64,000 nt of DNA from NCBI GenBank assembly GCA_050290705.1, contig JBNKIC010000013.1:3388-67387 (forward strand), written 5' to 3'. The position numbers were made by a program, and so were the translations under genes. Shown piece by piece: positions 53,892 to 60,837 of the stretch (the first letter of the stretch is position 1; each line of letters begins with the position of its first letter). Under the pieces are notes generated by a model. It did no database searches and was not told the origin of the DNA. It saw only the letters and a program-made list of their open reading frames with translations. Source of the DNA: Sinisalibacter sp050290705. GTDB taxonomy: Bacteria; Pseudomonadota; Alphaproteobacteria; Rhodobacterales; Rhodobacteraceae.

Positions 53892-54005
53892 TTCTGTGTC
53901 TCCATTTTCTCATGGATAGCCCGGCTGAGGCAGCCAATCCAGTGCCACATCACTTGCGATGCGTGGGCGCGACGGTTACCTGACAGAGAACCCGAAAGGA
54001 ATGTC

Positions 54006-55352
54006 ATGGCCGACACGCTTGAACCCCTCGCCCAACAGCTTCTCGATGCCGCCCGCCGCGCCGGAGCCGACGCTGCCGATACCATTGTGGTCAGCGGCAC
54101 CTCGCTGTCGATTGATGTGCGCAACAGCAAGCTTGAACAGGCCGAACGCGCCGAGGGCATTGATCTGGGTCTGCGGGTGCTGATCGGGCAGCGGCAGGCC
54201 AGCGTCTCGGCCTCCGACACCTCAGCCGACACCATCGAGGCGATGGCTGAACGCGCGGTGGCGATGGCGAAAGAAGCCCCGGAAGATCCCTATATCGGCC
54301 TTGCCGACCCGTCGCAGCTGGCCACAAGCTGGGATGTCGCGGCGCTGGAGCTGGCCGACCCCTCTGCCGAACCCGCCCCGGCGGCGTTGGAGGAAGATGC
54401 GCAGCGTGCGGAAGAGGCCGCTCTGGCGGTTGCGGGCGTGACCCAGGTCACCGGCGCTTCGGCGGGCTATGGTCATCGGCGCATTCATCTGGCCGCGAGC
54501 AATGGCTTTTCCGGCGGCTATGCCCGCAGCGACCGGGCGATTTCCCTCGCGGCGATTTCCGGCAGCGGCGCCACGATGCAACGCGATTACAATTTCGAGG
54601 GCCGCATCTATCAGGCTGACCTGCCGGATGCCGCCGAGATTGGCCGCATCGCGGGCGAGCGGGCCGTGGCGCTTCAGGGCGCGACCCAGCCCCCGACCGG
54701 GCGCTTTCCGGTGCTGTTTGACGAACGGATTTCCTCATCGCTGATCGGCCATCTGTTGATGGCGATAAATGGCAGCGCCATCGCGCGTGGTGCCTCCTTT
54801 CTGCGCGACCACCTTGGCAAGCAAGTGCTGCCCGAGGGGCTGTCGTTGATCGAAGACCCGCATCGCGCGCGGGTGTCGGGCTCGAAACCCTTCGATGCCG
54901 AGGGCCTGCCGGTAACCCGGCGTGCGATCGTCGATCAGGGCGTCCTCACCGGCTGGGTGCTTGATCTTGCCACCGCGCGCAAACTGGGCCTCACCTCTAC
55001 CGGCAACGCCACCCGCGGCCCCTCGGCCCCGCCTTCGCCCGGCATTTCCAACGTGACGCTGACCCCGGGCACTGCCAGCCGCGAAGACCTGATCCGCGAT
55101 ATGGGCACCGGGCTGATCGTGACCTCGATGATCGGCTCGTCGATCAACCCCAATACCGGCGATTACTCGCGCGGGGCTTCGGGCTTCTGGGTCGAAAACG
55201 GCGAGATTGTTCGCCCGGTGAACGAATGCACCATCGCGGGCAATCTGATCGAGATGCTCATGGGCCTGACCCCCGCGAATGACGCCAAGCCGCATCATTC
55301 GCGCCTCGTGCCCTCGCTGCTTGTTGAAGGGCTGACGCTTGCCGGAGGCTGA
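54006..55352 (+). CDS. pmbA: PmbA/TldE-family protein
   Basis: A 448-residue protein of the TldD/PmbA family with the C-terminal signature blocks GNATRGPSAPPSPGISNV and SINPNTGDYSRGASGFWVENGE. In the TldD/TldE complex, TldD carries the metal-binding HExxxH; this subunit lacks it and is the TldE partner. The complex degrades peptides such as microcin precursors and CcdA. The ATG at 54006 has AAAGGA. A TldD gene is not in the window. Confidence 0.92.
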   Translation: MADTLEPLAQQLLDAARRAGADAADTIVVSGTSLSIDVRNSKLEQAERAEGIDLGLRVLIGQRQASVSASDTSADTIEAMAERAVAMAKEAPEDPYIGLADPSQLATSWDVAALELADPSAEPAPAALEEDAQRAEEAALAVAGVTQVTGASAGYGHRRIHLAASNGFSGGYARSDRAISLAAISGSGATMQRDYNFEGRIYQADLPDAAEIGRIAGERAVALQGATQPPTGRFPVLFDERISSSLIGHLLMAINGSAIARGASFLRDHLGKQVLPEGLSLIEDPHRARVSGSKPFDAEGLPVTRRAIVDQGVLTGWVLDLATARKLGLTSTGNATRGPSAPPSPGISNVTLTPGTASREDLIRDMGTGLIVTSMIGSSINPNTGDYSRGASGFWVENGEIVRPVNECTIAGNLIEMLMGLTPANDAKPHHSRLVPSLLVEGLTLAGG

Positions 55353-56118
55353 CGATCTTTCCCTGCTGATCGAGGCGGCGCGGGCGGTGGGCGAGATTGC
55401 CCGCGGCTTTTTCGGCCATGATCCGCAGGTCTGGGAAAAGCCCGATGGCGCCGGGCCGGTCACCGAGGCCGATCTGGCGGTGAACGCGGCTTTGGAAGAG
55501 CGGCTGATGGCCGCGCGCCCCCATTATGGCTGGTTGTCGGAGGAAAGCCCTGATAGCGAAATGCGCCAGGCCTTGCCCCACACCTTTATCGTCGATCCGC
55601 TCGACGGCACCCGCGCCTTCATTCAGGGCGACGGCACCTGGGCGCATTCGCTGGCCATCGCCAAAGCAGGCGAGGTTGTGGCAGGCGTGGTTTACCTGCC
55701 GATGTATGACAAGCTCTATGCCGCCGCGCGCGGGCAGGGGGCAACGCTGAACGGCGTGCCGATTGCGGTTTCGGCCCGTGATGGGGTCGATGGTGCCACG
55801 GTTCTGGCCTCGCGTATCAATTACGATCCCTGGCACTGGGTCGGGGCCGAGCCGCCCGTGGTCGAACGGCATTTCCGCTCGTCACTGGCCTACCGGATGA
55901 GCCTTGTTGCCGAAGGACGGTTCGATGCGATGCTGACCCTGCGTCCGACATGGGAATGGGATGTGGCTGCCGGAACCCTGCTGGTAACCGAGGCGGGTGG
56001 GCGTGTGTCCGACAAGCGCGGCCTGGCCCCGCGTTTCAACAATCCCCGGCCCCTGCTCGATGGGTTGGTGGCGGCCGGACCAATGGTGCAGGCCGATCTG
56101 ACCGACCGGCTGATCTGA
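55339..56118 (+). CDS. Inositol monophosphatase/CysQ-family phosphatase
   Basis: A 259-residue Mg-dependent phosphatase with the metal motifs LSEESPD and IVDPLDGTRAFIQG, and WEWDVAAGTLLVTEAGGRVSD at the C-terminus. It hydrolyses a sugar or nucleotide monophosphate such as 3'-phosphoadenosine 5'-phosphate; inositol phosphate is the alternative. The start is a TTG at 55339 overlapping pmbA by 14 bp, with GAAGGG upstream. Confidence 0.88.
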   Translation: MPEADDLSLLIEAARAVGEIARGFFGHDPQVWEKPDGAGPVTEADLAVNAALEERLMAARPHYGWLSEESPDSEMRQALPHTFIVDPLDGTRAFIQGDGTWAHSLAIAKAGEVVAGVVYLPMYDKLYAAARGQGATLNGVPIAVSARDGVDGATVLASRINYDPWHWVGAEPPVVERHFRSSLAYRMSLVAEGRFDAMLTLRPTWEWDVAAGTLLVTEAGGRVSDKRGLAPRFNNPRPLLDGLVAAGPMVQADLTDRLI

Positions 56119-56212
56119 CCGCGCCAAGCTGTTGCGGATAACGCCCTTATTTGCAAAGGTTAGACAAGCGACAATATAGTCGTTAACAGAACTAAAGCCC
56201 AACAGGACAGGA

Positions 56213-57268
56213 TTGGTTGCTGCCGTGAACGACCGGATTCAACCCACCCCCAAACGCCCATTGACCCTGCGCGATGTTTCCGAAGCCTCGGGTGTATCGG
56301 AAATGACGGTCAGCCGGGTTTTGCGTAACCGTGGCGATGTGAGTGCAGCCACCCGCGAACGGGTGCTGCAAGCCGCCAAGGCGCTTGGCTATGTGCCCAA
56401 CAAGATCGCCGGGGCGCTGGCCTCGCAACGGGTCAATCTGGTCGCCGTGATCATCCCGTCGCTCAGCAATATGGTGTTTCCGCAGGTTATGTCGGCCATC
56501 TCCAGCGTGTTCGATGAAACCCCGCTGCAGCCGGTTGTGGGGGTGACGAATTACCTGCCCGAGCGCGAAGAAAAGGTGCTCTACGAAATGCTGTCATGGC
56601 GGCCCTCCGGGGTGATCATCGCCGGGCTTGAGCATTCCGATGCCTCGCGGGCGATGCTGCGCAATGCGGGCATTCCGATTGTCGAGATCATGGATACCGA
56701 CGGCACCCCGATTGATTCCGTCGTAGGCATTTCGCATCGCCGCGCCGGGCGGATGATGGCCGAGGCCATTGTGCAGGCGGGCTATCGCCGGATCGGATTT
56801 CTGGGCACCAAGATGCCGCTCGACCACCGCGCGCGCAAACGCTTTGAAGGCTTCACCGAGGCGCTGGCGAAAGCGGGAATACAGATCGTCGATCAGGAAT
56901 TTTACGATGGCGGCTCGTCGCTGGTGAAGGGGCGCGAGATGACCGCCGCGATCCTGGCGCGCAACCCCGATCTGGATTTCCTCTACTACTCGAACGACAA
57001 GATCGGCGCCGGTGGGTTGCTGCATTGCCTTGATGCCGGGATCGACGTGCCGGGGCAGATCGGGCTGGCGGGCTTCAACGATATTGAGCTGCTCGACGGA
57101 TTTTCCAAGCGGCTGGCCACCATGGATGCCTCGCGCGCAGAGATCGGACGCCGCGCGGCTGAGATCATCGCGCGCCGGGCCGAAGCCGGGACAGATGCGC
57201 CGGTAGAAGGCGAGCGCATTGAGCTGAGCCCGACGATCAACTGGGGCGACACCCTGCGCCGCGACTGA
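56213..57268 (+). CDS. LacI-family transcriptional regulator (GntR-like)
   Basis: A 351-residue regulator: helix-turn-helix TLRDVSEASGVSEMTVSRVLRNRG with the hinge LGYVPNKIAGALAS, then a sugar-binding domain. Similar to gluconate-type GntR repressors. The start may be the TTG at 56213 or the GTG at 56225. No sugar genes are near, so the regulon is unknown. Confidence 0.88.
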   Translation: MVAAVNDRIQPTPKRPLTLRDVSEASGVSEMTVSRVLRNRGDVSAATRERVLQAAKALGYVPNKIAGALASQRVNLVAVIIPSLSNMVFPQVMSAISSVFDETPLQPVVGVTNYLPEREEKVLYEMLSWRPSGVIIAGLEHSDASRAMLRNAGIPIVEIMDTDGTPIDSVVGISHRRAGRMMAEAIVQAGYRRIGFLGTKMPLDHRARKRFEGFTEALAKAGIQIVDQEFYDGGSSLVKGREMTAAILARNPDLDFLYYSNDKIGAGGLLHCLDAGIDVPGQIGLAGFNDIELLDGFSKRLATMDASRAEIGRRAAEIIARRAEAGTDAPVEGERIELSPTINWGDTLRRD

Positions 57269-57321
57269 GCCCGTTCAGCACCTAGACAACCGGTGCCAAA
57301 AACCGCAATAAGTCCGCGCGC

Positions 57322-57398
57322 GGCCCCGTGGCTCAACTGGATAGAGCAGCCCCCTCCTAAGGGGCAGGTTGCAGGTTCGAATCCTGCCGGGGTCACCA
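57322..57398 (+). tRNA. tRNA-Arg (anticodon CCU)
   Basis: A 77-nt cloverleaf with encoded CCA. The acceptor stem GGCCCCG pairs with CGGGGTC (one G-U), the D stem GCTC/GAGC, the anticodon stem GCCCC/GGGGC with loop CTCCTAA (anticodon CCT, reading AGG), and a T arm GCAGG-TTCGAAT-CCTGC. Its 3' end is a common integration site; content changes just downstream. Confidence 0.97.
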
Positions 57399-57425
57399 AA
57401 ACACCCAATAAAATATGGTGTTTTG
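57397..57425 (+). terminator. Hairpin after tRNA-Arg
   Basis: A 9-bp perfect stem CAAAACACC / GGTGTTTTG with an 11-base A/T-rich loop begins within the CCA end. It is A/T-rich for a terminator and may serve as the tRNA terminator or as part of the integration junction. Confidence 0.5.
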
Positions 57426-57499
57426 TCAGGGTCTTGTGAAAGCCGCTGCAGAAACGCCCGTTTGATTTCCCGGAAAATCGGACACTGCGGACGGGTTGT

Positions 57500-57518
57500 C
57501 TGTACAAAACCTGTACAA
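57500..57518. repeat. CTGTACAA direct repeat
   Basis: Two exact copies of CTGTACAA (57500-57507 and 57511-57518), 11 bp apart start to start, about one helix turn, each containing the palindrome TGTACA. They lie about 100 bp after tRNA-Arg at the presumed left edge of the island and could be arm-type sites for an integrase or operator sites for the next gene. Confidence 0.4.
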
Positions 57519-57553
57519 GTTGAGGCTGGTTTCGACGCTCGTGAGGCCCTGCA

Positions 57554-57826
57554 ATGAGCTGGCGCGTCGCGAATGAATGCGCCGACCGCCGCTTCGGAAG
57601 TGCCGCGCGCAAGCAGATCATCATGTTCCTGGCCGACAAGGCGAGCGACGACGGCTCGGGCATCTGGTGTTCTAAAGGCACGATCCAGCACCACGCCCGA
57701 CTGGCCGCTTGGGTCCGCGACCGTAGCCCGATGTGCAAACACATCACCACCTCGCAGGTCACGGCACTGGTGGCGGCTGGGCTGGTGACCGGTGGGCAGC
57801 TGCGCGCGGCGGGGCTCGCGGCATGA
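57554..57826 (+). CDS. Small helix-turn-helix protein, island-borne, possibly truncated
   Basis: A 90-residue protein starting SWRVANECADRRFGSAARKQIIMFLADKASDDGSGIWCSKGTIQ, the N-terminus of a helix-turn-helix family often carried on phages and mobile elements of this order. After residue about 45 the sequence no longer follows the recognition helix and wing that I would expect, so the gene may be recombined or shortened. No function is assigned beyond likely DNA binding. Confidence 0.5.
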   Translation: MSWRVANECADRRFGSAARKQIIMFLADKASDDGSGIWCSKGTIQHHARLAAWVRDRSPMCKHITTSQVTALVAAGLVTGGQLRAAGLAA

Positions 57827-57833
57827 GGGACGC

Positions 57834-58015
57834 GTTCTGTGCAGGCTGCATCGCGCATCGCGTCCCGTGCATCGCGCTTTCTGCATTGCGCATCGCGTCG
57901 TGCGTCCTCTGCGCAACGCCTTCCGCATCGCGCACCACGCCATTTTCGCTGCGTCCGGTGCTCCCAGCGCGATGCATCGCGTCTTTTGCAGCGTGTGCCC
58001 TGCATCCTGTCCAGT
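57834..58015. repeat. Degenerate heptanucleotide tandem array
   Basis: Twenty-six consecutive 7-base units. All but one begin with G, and nearly all begin G followed by C or T. GCATCGC occurs exactly at 57848, 57855, 57869, 57890, 57925 and 57974, with a one-base variant at 57883; every spacing is a multiple of 7. The unit length shifts the reading frame, so all three forward frames are open across it and no frame is favoured. It lies between the small HTH gene and the MobC-like gene. Biological role unknown. Confidence 0.85.
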
Positions 58016-58123
58016 CGAGAAAAAATCATCAATACGGACTCAAAGCCCCTGACCTGCCTCCACTGATGCTGGGAGGCAGGGGGCTTGGAGGAAGCTGGCA
58101 AGAAATAGGAACGCAAACTTCAC

Positions 58124-58699
58124 ATGCGCCACCACCGCAAACTGACCGACGACGAACGCCGCCAGATCATCGAGGCCCGCGCCGAGGGTACGCCAGCAAC
58201 GGCTCTGGCCCACCGCTTCGGTGTCTCACCCCGGACGATCTGCAACACGCTGAGCCGTACCAAAGGCCCGAGCCAAGTCCGCACCCGAACGATCAGCACC
58301 CGCCTGAGCAGGCGCCAACTGGCCGAGTTCCAGGCCGCACTGGTGCGACGAGGCATTACCGACCACACCGCCGCCCTGCGTTGCTTGATGGGCGCTGCGG
58401 GCATATTGCTGCGCCCGGCAGATCAGGCCGTGATCGACCGGATGCAAGACTGGGGCGGGGACATCGCTACCCACGGCGCCGCAATCAACCACATCGCCCG
58501 CAAGCTGAACGAGGCCAAATTGCGCGGCAGCCCGACCCCTTTCACCGCCGAAGACATGACCATAATCCGCACCTTCGCCATGTTCGTTGTCGATTTCAGC
58601 GAAGAGTTTCAGGCGCTGTGGGAGGCAAGGCAGGCCACGATGACGCGAGAGGTCGACAAGGCGCTGGCGGAATTGGCAACAAGGGGATCTGATCTCTAA
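58124..58699 (+). CDS. MobC-like relaxosome protein with N-terminal HTH
   Basis: A 191-residue protein. The N-terminal 45 residues hold a resolvase-type helix-turn-helix (RRQIIEARAEGTPATALAHRFGVSPRTIC). The C-terminal half has INHIARKLNEAKLRG, the recurring motif of MobC accessory proteins that help relaxase open DNA at oriT. No relaxase gene follows, so it is a remnant or works in trans. Its stop overlaps that of the converging hipA. Confidence 0.68.
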   Translation: MRHHRKLTDDERRQIIEARAEGTPATALAHRFGVSPRTICNTLSRTKGPSQVRTRTISTRLSRRQLAEFQAALVRRGITDHTAALRCLMGAAGILLRPADQAVIDRMQDWGGDIATHGAAINHIARKLNEAKLRGSPTPFTAEDMTIIRTFAMFVVDFSEEFQALWEARQATMTREVDKALAELATRGSDL

Positions 58700-60021
58700 A
58701 GCAGGTCCTGCATCTGCGCCGCCCGCTGCTTCGCGTCGCTTGCGATCGGCTCGCTGACTGCAGCGGGCACCTGATCGCCTACCGCCAGAAGCGTGCGCTC
58801 CAGCGCAGGGCCCAGCCGATCCGCCATATCCTGCAAGATTTCCAATGCGCGCCCCTTGGGCAGACCTGCGGCGCGGCCTTCAGCCTCGAAATGGCGGGGC
58901 ACGATTTCGTCAATGCCATAGTGACCATCGACCGACATGGCGAGCCGGTAGCGTTTCCGCTGCAAGCGTCCGGCGCGCACGACTGGGGCGATGCTCTGGA
59001 TGTCGTAGAGGGGGGCAAGCCTGAACCGCCCCCTGCGCCCTAGACGCAGGCTGAAATTCTTGGCGTGGCCATCCGAGGCGCCGATCAGGAAAAAGAAGAT
59101 CTGCGCCCGAAAGAATGTCTCTCGGTCCGGGATCGGCGTGTCGGATTCCCGCAGGAGCTCCATGATCTGCGCGATGCCGGGGCCACCGAGCTTCTGGTAT
59201 TTCATCGCGGAGGGGTAACCCAGAGACTGGCAAATATCCTCTTGCGGTAGGCGTTTCAGCGTCTCGCCCTGCCAGACGCGGTCGAACCTTTCGACGGACA
59301 GCACCACCTGCCCCGGGAGGGCGATCTTCTCGACATGCGCGGCGGGCAGCCCGATTTCACGGGCAAGCGTCATGCAGAACAATTCGTTCTCGACGCTGTC
59401 GCTGAGGTCGATCTGGTCCGGGCCGGGCAGGATGCCCATGGGAGTCTTGAAGATATGGCTGGTCGGCGTGATGCCGCGCGGCTTGGCCCAGTGCCCACCC
59501 ACACGCAGGTAAGCCGTCTTCTCCTGCGCGCCAGCGATGGAAATTCGGAAATCCTTATCCTCGCCAAGGGCGAGCGGCGCTGCGGCGAGGTTCTTCAGCT
59601 CAGCGACCATCTCCTCTTCCGAAATAATGCGATACTGCATGTCCTGCGCTGCCGGGGCTTCATCGACCGGCAAAAACTGCAGCGCGCCGACGCAATCGCG
59701 GCCGAGCACGGACAGTAGCGAGAACACATCCTTACCCTGCGCCCCGACCCGCGCGGCGATCTTCTCGCGCAGCTCGCCTTCGGCATCGGGCAAGAGGTTG
59801 TCAAAGGCGGCTATAACGGGATCGCCCTGCCATTTGAGCTTGGACAGCGGCAAGGCGCTGGCAACCGGAAAGGCGGTCTCGGAGGTTAGCCATGCGGGGT
59901 CATAAGTGAAGCCGATGGCACCATCGGTCGCCCGCGTCAGGGTGCCGACCCTAGACCGTTCGTACCATACGGCTGTCTTGTTTTGGCGTGTGCGGCGACC
60001 AGCACGGGCGATGCGCGCCAT
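58696..60021 (-). CDS. hipA: HipA-type serine/threonine kinase toxin
   Basis: A 441-residue kinase toxin. Motifs: SIAGAQEKTAYLRV (substrate/gating loop), SVERFDRV, catalytic LIGASDGHAKNFSL (Asp and Asn), and metal-binding LAPLYDIQS. HipA proteins phosphorylate aminoacyl-tRNA synthetases and stop growth. The ATG at 60021 is one base after the hipB stop; an open frame extends upstream to 60123 but overlaps hipB. Confidence 0.9.
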   Translation of the reverse strand: MARIARAGRRTRQNKTAVWYERSRVGTLTRATDGAIGFTYDPAWLTSETAFPVASALPLSKLKWQGDPVIAAFDNLLPDAEGELREKIAARVGAQGKDVFSLLSVLGRDCVGALQFLPVDEAPAAQDMQYRIISEEEMVAELKNLAAAPLALGEDKDFRISIAGAQEKTAYLRVGGHWAKPRGITPTSHIFKTPMGILPGPDQIDLSDSVENELFCMTLAREIGLPAAHVEKIALPGQVVLSVERFDRVWQGETLKRLPQEDICQSLGYPSAMKYQKLGGPGIAQIMELLRESDTPIPDRETFFRAQIFFFLIGASDGHAKNFSLRLGRRGRFRLAPLYDIQSIAPVVRAGRLQRKRYRLAMSVDGHYGIDEIVPRHFEAEGRAAGLPKGRALEILQDMADRLGPALERTLLAVGDQVPAAVSEPIASDAKQRAAQMQDLL

Positions 60022-60022
60022 C

Positions 60023-60271
60023 TCAGGAAGGTTCCCGATCGACCAGACGATCCGTCGCGGACAGCTCTGCGCCAAGTGCTTCAAGGAGGCGCAAATAAAC
60101 ATCGAGGCTGACAGACACGACACCGTTCTCGATATCTGAAATGGTGGATTGCGCGGTTCCCGTCATCTCGCCAAGCTGTTTCTGGCTGATCTTCCGCGTC
60201 GCTCGCCGCGCCCGCAGCACGGCCCCGGCTTGGCGTAGGCTTCGAATGGGGTATGTGGGCAGAATTTCCAT
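60023..60271 (-). CDS. hipB: HipB-type antitoxin/HTH repressor
   Basis: An 82-residue Xre-type helix-turn-helix protein (SQKQLGEMTGTAQSTISDIENG), the usual size for HipB. It binds HipA and represses the operon through inverted repeats upstream. The ATG at 60271 has no strong ribosome site. Confidence 0.9.
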   Translation of the reverse strand: MEILPTYPIRSLRQAGAVLRARRATRKISQKQLGEMTGTAQSTISDIENGVVSVSLDVYLRLLEALGAELSATDRLVDREPS

Positions 60272-60837
60272 GATTTCTGATAGCTCGGGGGTGATATTTT
60301 ATCAATATCTCTTTTGAGCTATATTTCTATCTAATAGCCCTTAGGCTATAGTCGCCAAGGCGAGAGCTTGCGCCCTAGATTCATTTATCCTGTAGCGTTA
60401 CTCCGAGATGAAGACGTCACAAAGGGCGGAGAGCCGGCATTCGCTGCGCCAGCCACGAACGGCAGTGATGCGCGGAAGCGGACCTCGGCCCAAGGCATCC
60501 GGGGGCGATACTCTCGACCAAACCGGCCTCCGCCGGAAGGTTTATCGCTGCGATGCAGCTTCCCCGAACCTGTCATCCGTGGCATCTTGCTGTACATTAC
60601 CCAGCAGGCGAAGGTCGGGTGGGAGAAAAAGTGCAGTTTCGCTATGAGCGGAAAAAAGGTTCAGTTCTTTTCGGCCTATCTCGACGGAGCACCCTCGATG
60701 GAAAATTATTGTCTCCTGTGCCAGTTTTCGGGTGTGTCAATTCGAGTCGACATCGCTGACAAGATATCGCGCGCCTGCCCGCGGAGCGTAGTCGCCCGTT
60801 GGATGCCGACAGTTCGTAAGGAAGAACTTATCTATCA
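60272..60837. other. Region between hipB and the AAA ATPase gene
   Basis: 566 bp. The first 80 or so hold the hipBA control dyads. A 158-codon open frame (60368-60844, forward) has no recognised domain and skewed codon use; I do not call it a gene. The stretch around 60440-60500 looks like decayed filler sequence. AAGGAAG at about 60818 may be the ribosome site of the next gene. Confidence 0.4.
60280..60349. promoter_or_regulatory. Dyads upstream of hipB
   Basis: Two inverted repeats: ATAGCTC (60280-60286) with GAGCTAT (60316-60322), and ATAGCC-N4-GGCTAT (60334-60349). The half-sites TAGC/GCTA recur, as expected for several HipB dimers on one promoter. Binding is inferred. Confidence 0.5.

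Noticed and set aside
57834..58015. The heptad array as a CRISPR
   Set aside because: Units are only 7 bases and there are no spacers or cas genes.
57733..58692. 319-codon frame through the heptad array and over the MobC-like gene
   Set aside because: It reads the MobC gene in the wrong frame and is open only because the array lacks stops in every frame.
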